DNA from: Candidatus Sulfopaludibacter sp. SbA3
GTDB taxonomy: Bacteria > Pseudomonadota > Alphaproteobacteria > Caulobacterales > Hyphomonadaceae
Length of the DNA: 64,000 bases
Assembly: GCA_945888325.1 (NCBI GenBank)
Contig: CAMDAC010000006.1
Span: 1 to 64,000, forward strand
Direction: 5' to 3'
This document shows, piece by piece, positions 1-8,420 of this stretch; position 1 is the first letter of the stretch; the number at the start of each line of letters is the position of its first letter. The notes under the pieces were generated by a model that worked only from the letters and a program-made list of their open reading frames with translations, searched no databases and was not told the origin of the DNA. A program made the position numbers and the translations under genes.

Positions 1-1406
1 AGGAGGAGATCAAGGTCCGCGGTCTGCGTCCGGTGATTCGTGAGATTGACGCGGATGACCGTTGCCCCCTTCAGGCGCGTCGTGGAGGGCGCAGCAATTC
101 CGAGCTCCTGAAGACGGATGACGATCTCCTCGTTCAATGCGTCGAGCGCTGCGCCTTGCAGCCCTGCCGCGATGTACCGGAAGCAGCAGATGTTGAGGGC
201 GACGGGCGCCATCCGTTCGAAGCGGGGGTCGGCCGCCACCTTCTCCGCCAGATACGCCGCCTGCTGACAATTCTTCGCGATCGCCGCGCCGAGGCGCTGC
301 GTGCCGAACCCGGCGATCTGGGACCAGACCTTCAGGGCACGGAAACCGCGTGAAAGTTCGGGCCCGTATTCCACCGGCCAGGGATTGCCGGCGGCGAGAC
401 CGCGCGTGGCGGCCTTGAGATAATCCGGCCGGTCCGTGAAGGCATGGCGGTGATGCGCCTCATCGCGCACGAGGACGCAGCCTGCATCGTAGTTCACGTG
501 CAGCCATTTGTGGAAATCGAAGGCGAGCGAGTCGGCGCGTGCGATGGCGGCGAAGCGGCTGGCAAGCTCGGGCACCAGGGAGCCGAGCGCACCGAAGGCG
601 CCGTCGACATGGAACCAGAGGTTCTCGGCCGCCGCGATATCTGCAAGCTCCGTGAGCGGATCAGTCGCGCCGGTATTCACCGTGCCCGCCGTGCCGATGA
701 GGACGAAGGGCTGCAGGCCCGCCGCGCGGTCTGCCGCGATCGCAGCGCGCAGGGCGGCGGTGTCCATCTCGAACCGGTCGTTGACGGGAATACGGCGCAG
801 CGCGTCCGAGCCGAGGCCAAGGATGTCGAAGGCGCGGGGATTGCAGGCATGGGCTTCGGCAGAGGCGTAGCCGACGAGGCGCGCGTTTGCGAGGCCGCCC
901 TTGCGGCTGACAAATTCGAGGCGCACGTCGCGGGCGACCTTCAGGGCGATGACTGTGGCGAGCGAGGTGCCGGAGACGATGAGGCCGCTGGCGGTTTCGG
1001 GAAATCCGAAGAGTTCGCGGCACCAGCGGATCACCTGTCGCTCGACATAAATGGCGCCATGGTCGCGCCCGCCGGCATTGGCGTTGATGGCGGAGGCGGT
1101 GATTTCGGCGAGCAGGTTCTGCGGCGTGCCGGAGCCGTGCACCCAGCCGAAGAAGCGCGGATGGGTGTTGCCGGCGCCGTAAGGCAGCAGCGTGGCGAGT
1201 TGGGCAGCGAGCGCCGTTTCGTCCTGGCCGGTCTCCGGCAGCGGCTGGTCAAACGCCGCCTTCATGCCGGGCGGAAACGGCGTCCATACCCTGCCCTCGC
1301 GGGCGGCCTGCATCTTGTCCATTGCGGCGTCGAGCAGCGCGTGCGCGGTCTCACGGAACGCGGGCCAGTCCTGCGGGTCGAGCCCGGCGTGAGGATCGTC
1401 TGCCAT
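1..1406 (-). CDS. Group II PLP-dependent decarboxylase (aromatic-L-amino-acid decarboxylase family), 3' end cut by window edge
   Basis: The 468 visible codons read MADDPHAGLDPQDW... from an ATG at 1406 and run off the left edge without a stop, so only the last few residues are missing (family length is about 470-490). The fold-type I PLP decarboxylase signature is clear: an Asp in FHVDGAFG and the PLP-lysine motif DFHKW with Lys at about residue 300. The family decarboxylates aromatic or related amino acids in the cytoplasm; the exact substrate cannot be read from the sequence. The start lies 20 bp after the stop of the S24 regulator gene on the same strand, so the two are probably co-transcribed. 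Confidence 0.9.
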   Translation of the reverse strand, partial: MADDPHAGLDPQDWPAFRETAHALLDAAMDKMQAAREGRVWTPFPPGMKAAFDQPLPETGQDETALAAQLATLLPYGAGNTHPRFFGWVHGSGTPQNLLAEITASAINANAGGRDHGAIYVERQVIRWCRELFGFPETASGLIVSGTSLATVIALKVARDVRLEFVSRKGGLANARLVGYASAEAHACNPRAFDILGLGSDALRRIPVNDRFEMDTAALRAAIAADRAAGLQPFVLIGTAGTVNTGATDPLTELADIAAAENLWFHVDGAFGALGSLVPELASRFAAIARADSLAFDFHKWLHVNYDAGCVLVRDEAHHRHAFTDRPDYLKAATRGLAAGNPWPVEYGPELSRGFRALKVWSQIAGFGTQRLGAAIAKNCQQAAYLAEKVAADPRFERMAPVALNICCFRYIAAGLQGAALDALNEEIVIRLQELGIAAPSTTRLKGATVIRVNLTNHRTQTADLDLL

Positions 1407-1426
1407 CGGAGTGTCTTTCGGGAGGA

Positions 1427-2044
1427 TTACTGACTGGCCCAGAGGATACGCGCGATCCAGGCGATTTCGGAAGGCTTGAATTCGCGGGACGGATAGTCCG
1501 GTTTCAGCGAGGCAAGCTCGATGATGCGGGTATTCTTGCGGGCGAGGACTTTCGCCATGACTTCGCCCTGCGCGGTTTTCGCGACGACGCGGTCGCCGGG
1601 CTTCACCTCGGCGCCGGGGGCGACGATGATGCGGTCACCGGCGCGGTAGGCGGGCTCCATCGAGTCGCCGCTGATCTGCAGGGCGTAGACCGTCTCGGTG
1701 CCGAGGCCGGGGAAGCGTACATCGTCCCAGCCGGCGCCGACCGGGAAGCCGGCATCGTCGAAGAAGCCGTCCTGCCCCGCCTGGGCAAAACCGATCAGCG
1801 GGGCCGAGCCGCCGCGGCGGCCTTCGACCAGCGCGGCGAAATCGTCAAAGCCGGCGCCGACCGCATCGAGCACGCGGGCGAGGCTTTCGGTCGTCGGCCA
1901 GCGCGGGCGGCCGTCGGCGCCTTCGCGCTTGGAGGGATTGAAACTGGTAGGGTCGAGCCCCGCCCGTTTCGCGAGGCCCGAGGCGGAGAGGCCGTGATGC
2001 GCGGCGAGCTGGTCCAGCCCGCGCCAGATATCCTTGTGCTGCAT
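1427..2044 (-). CDS. S24/LexA-like self-cleaving transcriptional regulator with N-terminal helix-turn-helix
   Basis: 205 aa. Residues about 1-75 form a small HTH domain (DQLAAHHGLSASGLAKRAGL, then ESLARVLDAVG). Residues about 80-205 form an S24 peptidase domain. The expected catalytic dyad is visible: Ser128 in ISGDSMEP and Lys165 in EVMAKVL. An Ala89-Gly90 bond in FAQAGQDG fits the autocleavage site. The family includes LexA, phage CI-like and UmuD-like proteins; this is a stand-alone chromosomal repressor rather than LexA itself, as its HTH is of another type. A palindromic operator overlaps its own promoter 27 bp upstream, so autoregulation is likely. It lies upstream of the PLP decarboxylase gene, which it may control. 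Confidence 0.88.
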   Translation of the reverse strand: MQHKDIWRGLDQLAAHHGLSASGLAKRAGLDPTSFNPSKREGADGRPRWPTTESLARVLDAVGAGFDDFAALVEGRRGGSAPLIGFAQAGQDGFFDDAGFPVGAGWDDVRFPGLGTETVYALQISGDSMEPAYRAGDRIIVAPGAEVKPGDRVVAKTAQGEVMAKVLARKNTRIIELASLKPDYPSREFKPSEIAWIARILWASQ

Positions 2045-2070
2045 GGACGGCCCCGCGAGAAATATGGAAG

Positions 2071-2104
2071 TATTCCTATACTAGGAATATTCCCCTATAG
2101 TCAA
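2071..2104 (-). promoter_or_regulatory. Promoter with overlapping palindromic operators for the S24 regulator gene
   Basis: Read on the minus strand there is a -35 TTGACT (2104-2099), an 18-bp spacer and a -10 TATAGG (2080-2075). A perfect inverted repeat, TATTCCTA-TAC-TAGGAATA (2071-2089), covers the -10. A second, imperfect one, TAGGAATATTCCCCTA (2082-2097), shares the central half-site and fills the spacer. Three half-sites in a row over a promoter is the usual layout of an autorepressed repressor gene. The -35 overlaps the SulP stop codon. The operator role is inferred; the repeats are seen directly. Confidence 0.75.
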
Positions 2105-3363
2105 CGCGCCGGCGGTGTCCAGTCCGACGGCGCGGCGGCACGCCGCCTGAGGCGCAACGCGAGGCCGAGCGCGACACCGACGCCGATCGCCACGGCGAGA
2201 TCTGCCACCACCGTCAGCACGAGTGTGAGGAGCAGCAGCAAACGGTCCTCCACGGGCAGCTTCGCATGTTCGCGCCACTTGTGAGGCTCGCTCATGTTCC
2301 AGGCGGTGAGGATCAGGAGACCCGCCAGCGCCGGCAGGGCGAGCGCGCCGACGAGGGGGCCCGCGAGCAGCATCATCAGCAGGATGGCAAGCGCGTGGAC
2401 CAAGCCAGCGACCGGGGTCTTGCCGCCGGCCTTTACATTCGTGGCCGTGCGCGCGATGGCGCCCGTGGCGGGCAGGCCGCCGAACAGGCTGGAGCCGATA
2501 TTGGCGGCGCCCTGCGCAATCAGCTCCGCATTCGGACGATGTTTTCCCTCGATCATCCGGTCGGCGACCATCGCGGAGAGCAGCGACTCGACGCCGGCGA
2601 GGAAGGCGATAATCAGCGCCGAGGGCAGCAGTTCCTGCAGGCGCGCAAGGGAGATGTCCGGCAGGGCGGGCATGGGCAGATGGTCCGGCAAGGCGCCGAA
2701 GCGGCTGGTGATGGTCTCGACCGGCAACAGGAACAGCGCGGCCGCGGCCGAGGTCAGCCCGACGGCAACGATCAGGCCCGGCCATTTCGGCGCGAGGCGG
2801 CGGAAGAGGACGATCAGCGCGAGCGTGACGAGGCCGATGCCCAGCGCGGAGAGGTTCAGCGTCTCCCGCCCGGCCCAGAGCGCGGGCAGCTTGTGCAGGA
2901 AATCGGCCGGCAGGTTCGCGATCTCGAGGCCGAACAGGTCCTTCAACTGGCTGGTCGCGATGATGATGGCGATGCCGATGGTGAAGCCGTTGACGACCGC
3001 TTCGGGAATGAACTGGATCAGGTTGCCTGCCCGCAGCGCTCCCGCAACCAGCAGGATCACCCCCGCCATCAGCGTGGCGAGGACCAACCCGTCAAAGCCG
3101 TGATGCGCGATGACGCCGTAGACGACGACGATGAAGGCGCCCGTGGGCCCGCCAATCTGCACGCGGCTGCCGCCGAGCAGCGAGATCAGGAAGCCCGCGA
3201 CGATCGCGGTGACGAGGCCTGCGGCCGGCTCGGCGCCGGAGGCAATCGCGATGGCGAGGCTGAGCGGCAGGGCGACCATCGCGACGGTCACGCCGGCAAA
3301 GACATCCGCCGCAAACAGCGGCCAGCTGTAGGATTTGAGGGTCGTCAGGAGTTTCGGTGTCAC
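2101..3363 (-). CDS. SulP-family inorganic anion transporter lacking a STAS domain
   Basis: 420 aa, almost entirely hydrophobic, with 10 or more predicted membrane segments and the conserved SulP stretch QIGGPTGAFIVVV near residue 75. SulP proteins move sulfate, bicarbonate or other anions across the inner membrane, usually with a cytoplasmic C-terminal STAS domain. Here the protein stops after the last membrane helices and a short basic tail, so it is about 130 aa shorter than typical full-length members. The start is a GTG at 3363; no strong ribosome-binding site is visible before it, so the start is less certain. The stop lies inside the -35 of the downstream regulator promoter. Substrate unknown. 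Confidence 0.88.
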   Translation of the reverse strand: MTPKLLTTLKSYSWPLFAADVFAGVTVAMVALPLSLAIAIASGAEPAAGLVTAIVAGFLISLLGGSRVQIGGPTGAFIVVVYGVIAHHGFDGLVLATLMAGVILLVAGALRAGNLIQFIPEAVVNGFTIGIAIIIATSQLKDLFGLEIANLPADFLHKLPALWAGRETLNLSALGIGLVTLALIVLFRRLAPKWPGLIVAVGLTSAAAALFLLPVETITSRFGALPDHLPMPALPDISLARLQELLPSALIIAFLAGVESLLSAMVADRMIEGKHRPNAELIAQGAANIGSSLFGGLPATGAIARTATNVKAGGKTPVAGLVHALAILLMMLLAGPLVGALALPALAGLLILTAWNMSEPHKWREHAKLPVEDRLLLLLTLVLTVVADLAVAIGVGVALGLALRLRRRAAAPSDWTPPAR

Positions 3364-3462
3364 GGGCGCTGGCGGGCGGGGGCATTGGGCCAGCGTCCTT
3401 ACCTCGGTCTATCCGCTACCAGATGGGCCCGCGCCGCGCGATGTGGCACGGGTTCGCAGGGG

Positions 3463-4191
3463 TCAGAAGCGCCACGTTCCGCTGCCGCCTGCCCCGCCAT
3501 CCGGCAGGAGGTGGCGGTGAGAGACGCCGTAGACGCGCGCCTCGCCGATGGCGAAGGCCATGCAGCCTTCGGGGAAGACCGGCCGGAACGCGTCGTGCAG
3601 CACGTTGAGGCCGCCCGCGAAGGCGCCCATGGCCGGCATCACCAGCCGCGCGCCATCCGACGCAAAACAGCGCCGGCGCACCGAGCGCCCGCGCCCGGCG
3701 ACCTTGGCGACCGGGTGAAGGTGGCCCGCCACCTCGCCCGCCTCGCCAGTCGGCTCATGCCGAAAGACCAGCGGGCCGAGGCGCAGCACCTTGGCGGCGC
3801 GCCCGCCGAGATGGGCGGGGGGATCGGGATCGTGGTTGCCCTCGACCCAGACCCAGTCATGTGCGCCGGTCAGCGCCCGGATACGCTCGGCATAGACTGG
3901 CGGCAGGCGCGATTCAGAGCGGCGGTCGTGGAAGCTGTCGCCGAGCGAGATGACGGTCTCGGGCTTCAAGGCCGCGCAGAGTTTCTCGACCCGCGCCAGC
4001 GTGGCGGAGGTGTCATAGGGCGGCAGCATCTGGCCGGCTGCGGCGTAGTTCGAGCCCTTTTCCAAATGCAGGTCGGAGACGACGAGCACGCGCTGCTGGT
4101 CCCACCAGAGCCCGCCCTCCGGCAAGGGCGAGAGCATCTCCCCGGCAAGGTGTAGCAAGGTCTGTGCGGACTGGGTCGCGGCGGCGGTCAT
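3463..4191 (-). CDS. pdeM: Ligase-associated DNA damage response endonuclease PdeM (calcineurin-like metallophosphoesterase)
   Basis: 242 aa. The metallophosphoesterase metal-binding motifs appear in order: SDLHLEKGS (Asp40, His42), GDSFHD, GNHD and GHLHP. SDLHLEKGS followed by the GNHD and GHLHP spacing is typical of PdeM, the nuclease that travels with an Lhr-type helicase, an ATP-dependent ligase and an MBL-fold exonuclease in many proteobacteria. The matching helicase gene is at 5023-7527 on the same strand, but a lipoprotein gene on the other strand lies between them, and neither ligase nor exonuclease is in this window. Function: manganese-dependent DNA end processing, from family knowledge. 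Confidence 0.9.
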   Translation of the reverse strand: MTAAATQSAQTLLHLAGEMLSPLPEGGLWWDQQRVLVVSDLHLEKGSNYAAAGQMLPPYDTSATLARVEKLCAALKPETVISLGDSFHDRRSESRLPPVYAERIRALTGAHDWVWVEGNHDPDPPAHLGGRAAKVLRLGPLVFRHEPTGEAGEVAGHLHPVAKVAGRGRSVRRRCFASDGARLVMPAMGAFAGGLNVLHDAFRPVFPEGCMAFAIGEARVYGVSHRHLLPDGGAGGSGTWRF

Positions 4192-4311
4192 CGCGCACAG
4201 AACTGGCCCGATGCGGGGCCGGGGTCAACGCCGCAATGCGGCCAAGGTGGACAGGGCTGCAGCGCTCGGCTCTATTGCTGCTTCAACGAAAGACCCCCGG
4301 AGGACCAGATC

Positions 4312-5022
4312 ATGGCTCAACCCAGATTTCGCTCGTTGCTGCTCGCCTCAATCAGCGCGCTGACGCTGGCCGCCTGCCAGGACGCTGCACCGCCCGCCGC
4401 CGCGCCGGAGGCTGAAACGGTGGTGGTCGCCGAGGAAGAGCCCGTGACGGAAACCGTCTCGCTGCTGCCCAAAATGGTCTGCGGCCCGGACGGATTCATC
4501 CGGCAGGATGCCACGCGGGAGTCGCTGGCGGAGACGTTCGGCGCGGAAAACCTTGTGGAGGAAGAGCTCCCCTGGGTCGACAGTGTGGAGACGGCGCTCG
4601 TCCTCTTCCCCGGCGATCCGGCCATGCGCACCGAGATGTTCTGGCTGGACAAGACGAGCGGCGGCCCGCGCTATGTCAGCGTCGGCGGTGCGGAGAGCCA
4701 GTGGATCGGCCCGGGCGGCCTGTTCGTGGGCGCGAGCCTGGCGGATGTCGAAGCGGCCAATGGCGGCCCGTTCGAGCTGATGGGATTCCAGAACCACAAT
4801 GCCGGCGAAGTGGTTGATTGGCTGGGCGGCGCGCTGGCGGCGAAGCCGGGCGAGACCTGCGAGTTCGCGATGGTGATGGGGCTCTCGCCGGAAGCGGCGA
4901 GCGAAGTGGTGGTTCCGGTTTCCGGCGATCCGGAGAAGGTCTACCGCTCGGACAGCCCCGAGATGCGCGCGGCCAATCCGTCCGCGGACGAACTGGCGCT
5001 GCAGTTCTTTGATCCCTCGTAG
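4312..5022 (+). CDS. Putative lipoprotein of unknown function
   Basis: 236 aa, start ATG at 4312 preceded by a good GGAGG about 10 bp upstream. It has a signal peptide and lipobox (LTLAAC, Cys near residue 22), then a low-complexity Ala/Pro/Glu linker and a globular domain of about 180 aa (PKMVCGPDGFIRQDATRESL...). I do not recognise a named domain. It is probably anchored to the outer membrane. Its stop codon abuts the stop of the helicase gene on the opposite strand, and it separates the pdeM and helicase genes, which are neighbours in many genomes. Confidence 0.8.
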   Translation: MAQPRFRSLLLASISALTLAACQDAAPPAAAPEAETVVVAEEEPVTETVSLLPKMVCGPDGFIRQDATRESLAETFGAENLVEEELPWVDSVETALVLFPGDPAMRTEMFWLDKTSGGPRYVSVGGAESQWIGPGGLFVGASLADVEAANGGPFELMGFQNHNAGEVVDWLGGALAAKPGETCEFAMVMGLSPEAASEVVVPVSGDPEKVYRSDSPEMRAANPSADELALQFFDPS

Positions 5023-7527
5023 CTAGCCCATCGCGTCGCGGACGAGATCTTCTTCCGCTTCGCGCAGCACGGCTTCCATGGCTGAGGCCCCGAATACCGG
5101 TTCGCGGCCGACTTCCAGCATGACGGGCACGGCAAAGGGGCTGATCCGATCCAGCGGCTTATGCACGATGCGTCCTTCGATACGGGCGAGCATGCCGGAG
5201 AGGCGGCGCACATCGAGCAGGCCGGTGGCGGCGTCCTGACGGGCGGCCTGCAGCAGGATATGGTCCGGCTCGTGGCTGCGCAGCACGTCGTAGATGAGGT
5301 CGGTCGAGAAGGTGACCTGGCGTGAATTCTTCTCCGTACCCGGAAGGTTTCTGTGGATCAGGCCCGAGATGATGGCGCAGTGCGCAAAGGTGCGCTTCAT
5401 CAGCGCGCTTTCGGAGAGCCACTCTTCCAGATCATCGCCCAGCATGTCCGGATGGAACACCGCGTCCATGTCGAGGCCGCGCATGTCTTCCAGGCCCCAG
5501 ACGGCCATCGCGTATTCGCTGGCGACGAAGCCAGCGGGCTTGGCGCCCATCCGCTCCAGCCGCCGCGTCACCAGCATGCCGAGCGTCTGGTGCGCGAGGC
5601 GGCCTTCGAAGGGGTAGCAGACAAGGTAGTGGCGCCCGCCGCGCGGGAAGGTTTCGACCAGAAGATGGTCCGGCGGCGGAATGGCGGAGCGAAGCTGCTG
5701 GATCTCGAACCATTCGCGCACGGGATCCGGCAGGCCGGTCCACTGCGCGGGGTTGTGGATCATCTTCCGTACACGGTCTGCCAGAAAGGTCGTCAGCGGA
5801 AACTTGCCGCCATTGTAGGTGGGGATGGCGGGCGAGTCCGATTGGGCGCGCATCACCAGTGCGTCCATGCCGTCAATCGCCACCAGCCGCAGGATCTCGC
5901 CGCCGAACAGGAACGTGTCGCCCGGCGTCAGCAGGCTGAGGAAGTATTCCTCCATCTCGCCCAACTTGCGCCCGGCGCGGAGGGCGCGTTGCTCGCTGCT
6001 CGCGGGCAAACCGGCCTTCGCCGCAAAGCTCGCGAGCCGTACCGACAACATCGGCGCCTCGACGATCGCGCCCACATTCATCCGGTGCGCCTGCTTGTCG
6101 CGCGCCGTGCGGGCGACCCAAAGCCCGTCGCTGCGACGCACGATCCGGTGGAATCGGTCATAGGTTTTCAGCGCATATCCGCCGGTCGCGACGAAATCGA
6201 CGATCCGCTCGAAGGTCTCCCAGTCTAGCCAAGCATAGGGCGCGGCGCGGCGGATTTCGTCGAACAGTTCGTCCAGCCGGAAGCCCTCGCCGCAGGCGCG
6301 GCCCATGATGTGCTGGGCGAGGATGTCGAGCGCGCCGGTGCGCACGCCGTCGCCATCGATCTCTCCCGCTTCCACCGCGGCCTCTGCGGCGCGGCATTCC
6401 AGCACCTCAAACCGGTTTGTTGGTACAAGGATGGCCTTGCTCGCCTCGTCCATCCGGTGATTGGCGCGGCCGATGCGCTGGATCAGGCGCGCGGCGCCCT
6501 TGGGTGCGCCCATCTGGATGACGAGGTCCACTTCGCCCCAGTCGATGCCGAGATCCAGCGTGGAGGTGCACACTACTGCTTTCAGCAGCCCCGCCGCCAT
6601 CGCCGCCTCGACCCGCTGGCGCTGCTCGCGCACCAGCGATCCGTGGTGCAGCGCGATCGGCAGGCCGTCCTCGTTGGCGTTCCATAGCTCCTGGAACATC
6701 AGCTCCGCCTGGCTGCGCGTATTGACGAAGACAAGAGTCATCTTCGCAGCCTTGATGGCCTCATACACTTCGGCGACGGCGAAGCGTCCGGAATGGCCGG
6801 ACCAGGGGATGCGCTCACGGGAGATCAGGATGTCGACGTCGGCCTTGACGCCGCCCGAGGCGGTGATGATGCGCGGACGTTCGCTCCGCCCACGTACATC
6901 CAGCCACTGAGCCAGCTCCTCCGGCTCGCGCACTGTTGCGGACAGACCGAGGAAGCGGCAGGCCGGCGCCCATTCGGCCAGGGTCGCGAGCCCCAGCGAC
7001 AGCAGGTCTCCGCGCTTCGACGGCGTCAGCGCGTGGATCTCGTCGATGATCACGCAGCGCAGGTCCGCGAAGAAGGCTGCCGCATGGTCGGACGCGATCA
7101 GCAGCGCGAGCTGTTCCGGCGTCGTCAGCAGGATGTCCGGCGGCGTCTTGCGCTGCTTCTGGCGCACATGGGTGGCGGTGTCGCCGGTGCGCGTCTCGAT
7201 GCGGATGGGCAGGCCCATCTCGGTTACCGGCGTCATCACGTTGCGTTGAACATCTGCCGCGAGAGCCTTCAGGGGCGAGACATACAGCGTATGCAGCGCC
7301 GGTATGCCGGAGTTCGTTGCGCCGCGTTCAGACAGTTCGATTAAGGTGCCGAGGAAGCCCGCAAGCGTCTTGCCTCCGCCCGTCGGCGCGATCAGCAGGG
7401 CGCTTTCCCCCGACAGCGACCCCTCGGCCAGCGCCAGCTGGTGCGGGCGCGGCGCCCAGCCACGCGCCGTAAACCACGCCTCGAAGGCGGGCGGCAACCG
7501 GAACGAAGGACCCTGCGTATCTGCCAT
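5023..7527 (-). CDS. Ligase-associated DNA damage response DEXH-box helicase (Lhr-like)
   Basis: 834 aa. Superfamily 2 helicase motifs are intact: Walker A APTGGGKT (residues 47-54), motif II DEIH (162-165), motif III SAT (196-198) and motif VI QRIGRANH. The long C-terminal part resembles the Lhr core and winged-helix extension. This short Lhr form, of about 800-850 aa, is the one paired with pdeM, a DNA ligase and an exonuclease, and is annotated as ligase-associated. It is expected to unwind or remodel DNA with 3'-5' polarity during repair. The start ATG at 7527 lies in a short region shared with the divergent gene at 7630. Confidence 0.9.
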   Translation of the reverse strand: MADTQGPSFRLPPAFEAWFTARGWAPRPHQLALAEGSLSGESALLIAPTGGGKTLAGFLGTLIELSERGATNSGIPALHTLYVSPLKALAADVQRNVMTPVTEMGLPIRIETRTGDTATHVRQKQRKTPPDILLTTPEQLALLIASDHAAAFFADLRCVIIDEIHALTPSKRGDLLSLGLATLAEWAPACRFLGLSATVREPEELAQWLDVRGRSERPRIITASGGVKADVDILISRERIPWSGHSGRFAVAEVYEAIKAAKMTLVFVNTRSQAELMFQELWNANEDGLPIALHHGSLVREQRQRVEAAMAAGLLKAVVCTSTLDLGIDWGEVDLVIQMGAPKGAARLIQRIGRANHRMDEASKAILVPTNRFEVLECRAAEAAVEAGEIDGDGVRTGALDILAQHIMGRACGEGFRLDELFDEIRRAAPYAWLDWETFERIVDFVATGGYALKTYDRFHRIVRRSDGLWVARTARDKQAHRMNVGAIVEAPMLSVRLASFAAKAGLPASSEQRALRAGRKLGEMEEYFLSLLTPGDTFLFGGEILRLVAIDGMDALVMRAQSDSPAIPTYNGGKFPLTTFLADRVRKMIHNPAQWTGLPDPVREWFEIQQLRSAIPPPDHLLVETFPRGGRHYLVCYPFEGRLAHQTLGMLVTRRLERMGAKPAGFVASEYAMAVWGLEDMRGLDMDAVFHPDMLGDDLEEWLSESALMKRTFAHCAIISGLIHRNLPGTEKNSRQVTFSTDLIYDVLRSHEPDHILLQAARQDAATGLLDVRRLSGMLARIEGRIVHKPLDRISPFAVPVMLEVGREPVFGASAMEAVLREAEEDLVRDAMG

Positions 7528-7629
7528 GATGCCTCATTAAACTAACGCAAGACGCTGCGCCTGCCCTCTTTCCTTTTTGCCGCGGTGGAAACACCTAATC
7601 CCTCTGTTCCGCGTTCCCGGAGAACTTTT

Positions 7630-8313
7630 ATGCACCGCCTGCTTGCCGCCAGCCTGTTCGTTCTTGCCGCGGCCCTGCCCGCCTCAGCGGACGCCGTGCT
7701 GGAAAAGGCGAAATCGGCCTCCAAGGAAGGCCCGCTCTATATCTATGATATCGACTTCAATGACGGCGACGACCAGTTCCGCATGACCGTCGACCAGAGC
7801 CAGCCCAACGGCAAGCGCGTCGTTAAGTTCGCGCCGGAAGTCTCCACGCTGAAGGGCGACTCCGCCAAGAAAGCTGACAAGCTGGTGAAAAGCACGGCTG
7901 GTGACATCTGGTGCAGCAGCTTCGCCGAGAACATCCCGGCGAACGCGAAGCGCGTGTCGGAGACCGCCGCCGCCGCGACCTACAGTTTCACGCCGCTGCC
8001 TGGCAAGCAGAAGGGCGAGGTGGCTGCCGCCTACAAATACCTCAAGGGCACCGCGACGATCGACAAGGCGAACGGCGCCATCCTCGCCTATGAAATGACC
8101 TCGCCCAAGGCGTTCAAGCCGATGCCGGTTGCCAAGATCGACAAGCTGACCATGAAGGTGGCCTGCAAGGCGGCGCCGGACGGGCGCACCTATGTCGACT
8201 CGCTGGCCTTCAACCTGAAAGGCTCGGCGATGATGCAGTCGCTGGACCAGATGGAGACGCGCCGGATCACCAACCTCAAGCCGCTGGCCGGGTCCGGATT
8301 CGGCACGCCCTGA
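7630..8313 (+). CDS. Secreted protein of unknown function
   Basis: 227 aa. I chose the ATG at 7630 because GGAG lies 7 bp before it and it starts a clean signal peptide (MHRLLAASLFVLAAALPASADA). The mature protein is about 205 aa, lysine-rich and without membrane segments; it looks like a beta-rich periplasmic domain (PLYIYDIDFNDGDDQFRMTV..., later RTYVDSLAFNLKGSAM). No known family recognised. It stands alone between the helicase gene and the 628-aa gene, all spacings being about 100 bp. Confidence 0.8.
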   Translation: MHRLLAASLFVLAAALPASADAVLEKAKSASKEGPLYIYDIDFNDGDDQFRMTVDQSQPNGKRVVKFAPEVSTLKGDSAKKADKLVKSTAGDIWCSSFAENIPANAKRVSETAAAATYSFTPLPGKQKGEVAAAYKYLKGTATIDKANGAILAYEMTSPKAFKPMPVAKIDKLTMKVACKAAPDGRTYVDSLAFNLKGSAMMQSLDQMETRRITNLKPLAGSGFGTP

Positions 8314-8420
8314 AGCTGGCCTGGCGGCTGATCACTTTCGGTTCACCTTCGGCATTTCATATCTTGAACCCTGAGGCGGGCCCGCACTAAACCGGGCCGA
8401 ACAGGTGGAGGGATTCAGAC

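Noticed and set aside
2266-4155. 629-codon open frame on the plus strand
   Set aside because: It is antisense to the SulP and pdeM genes; its translation is low-complexity Arg/Gly/Gln-rich, typical of GC-rich shadow frames, without a domain.
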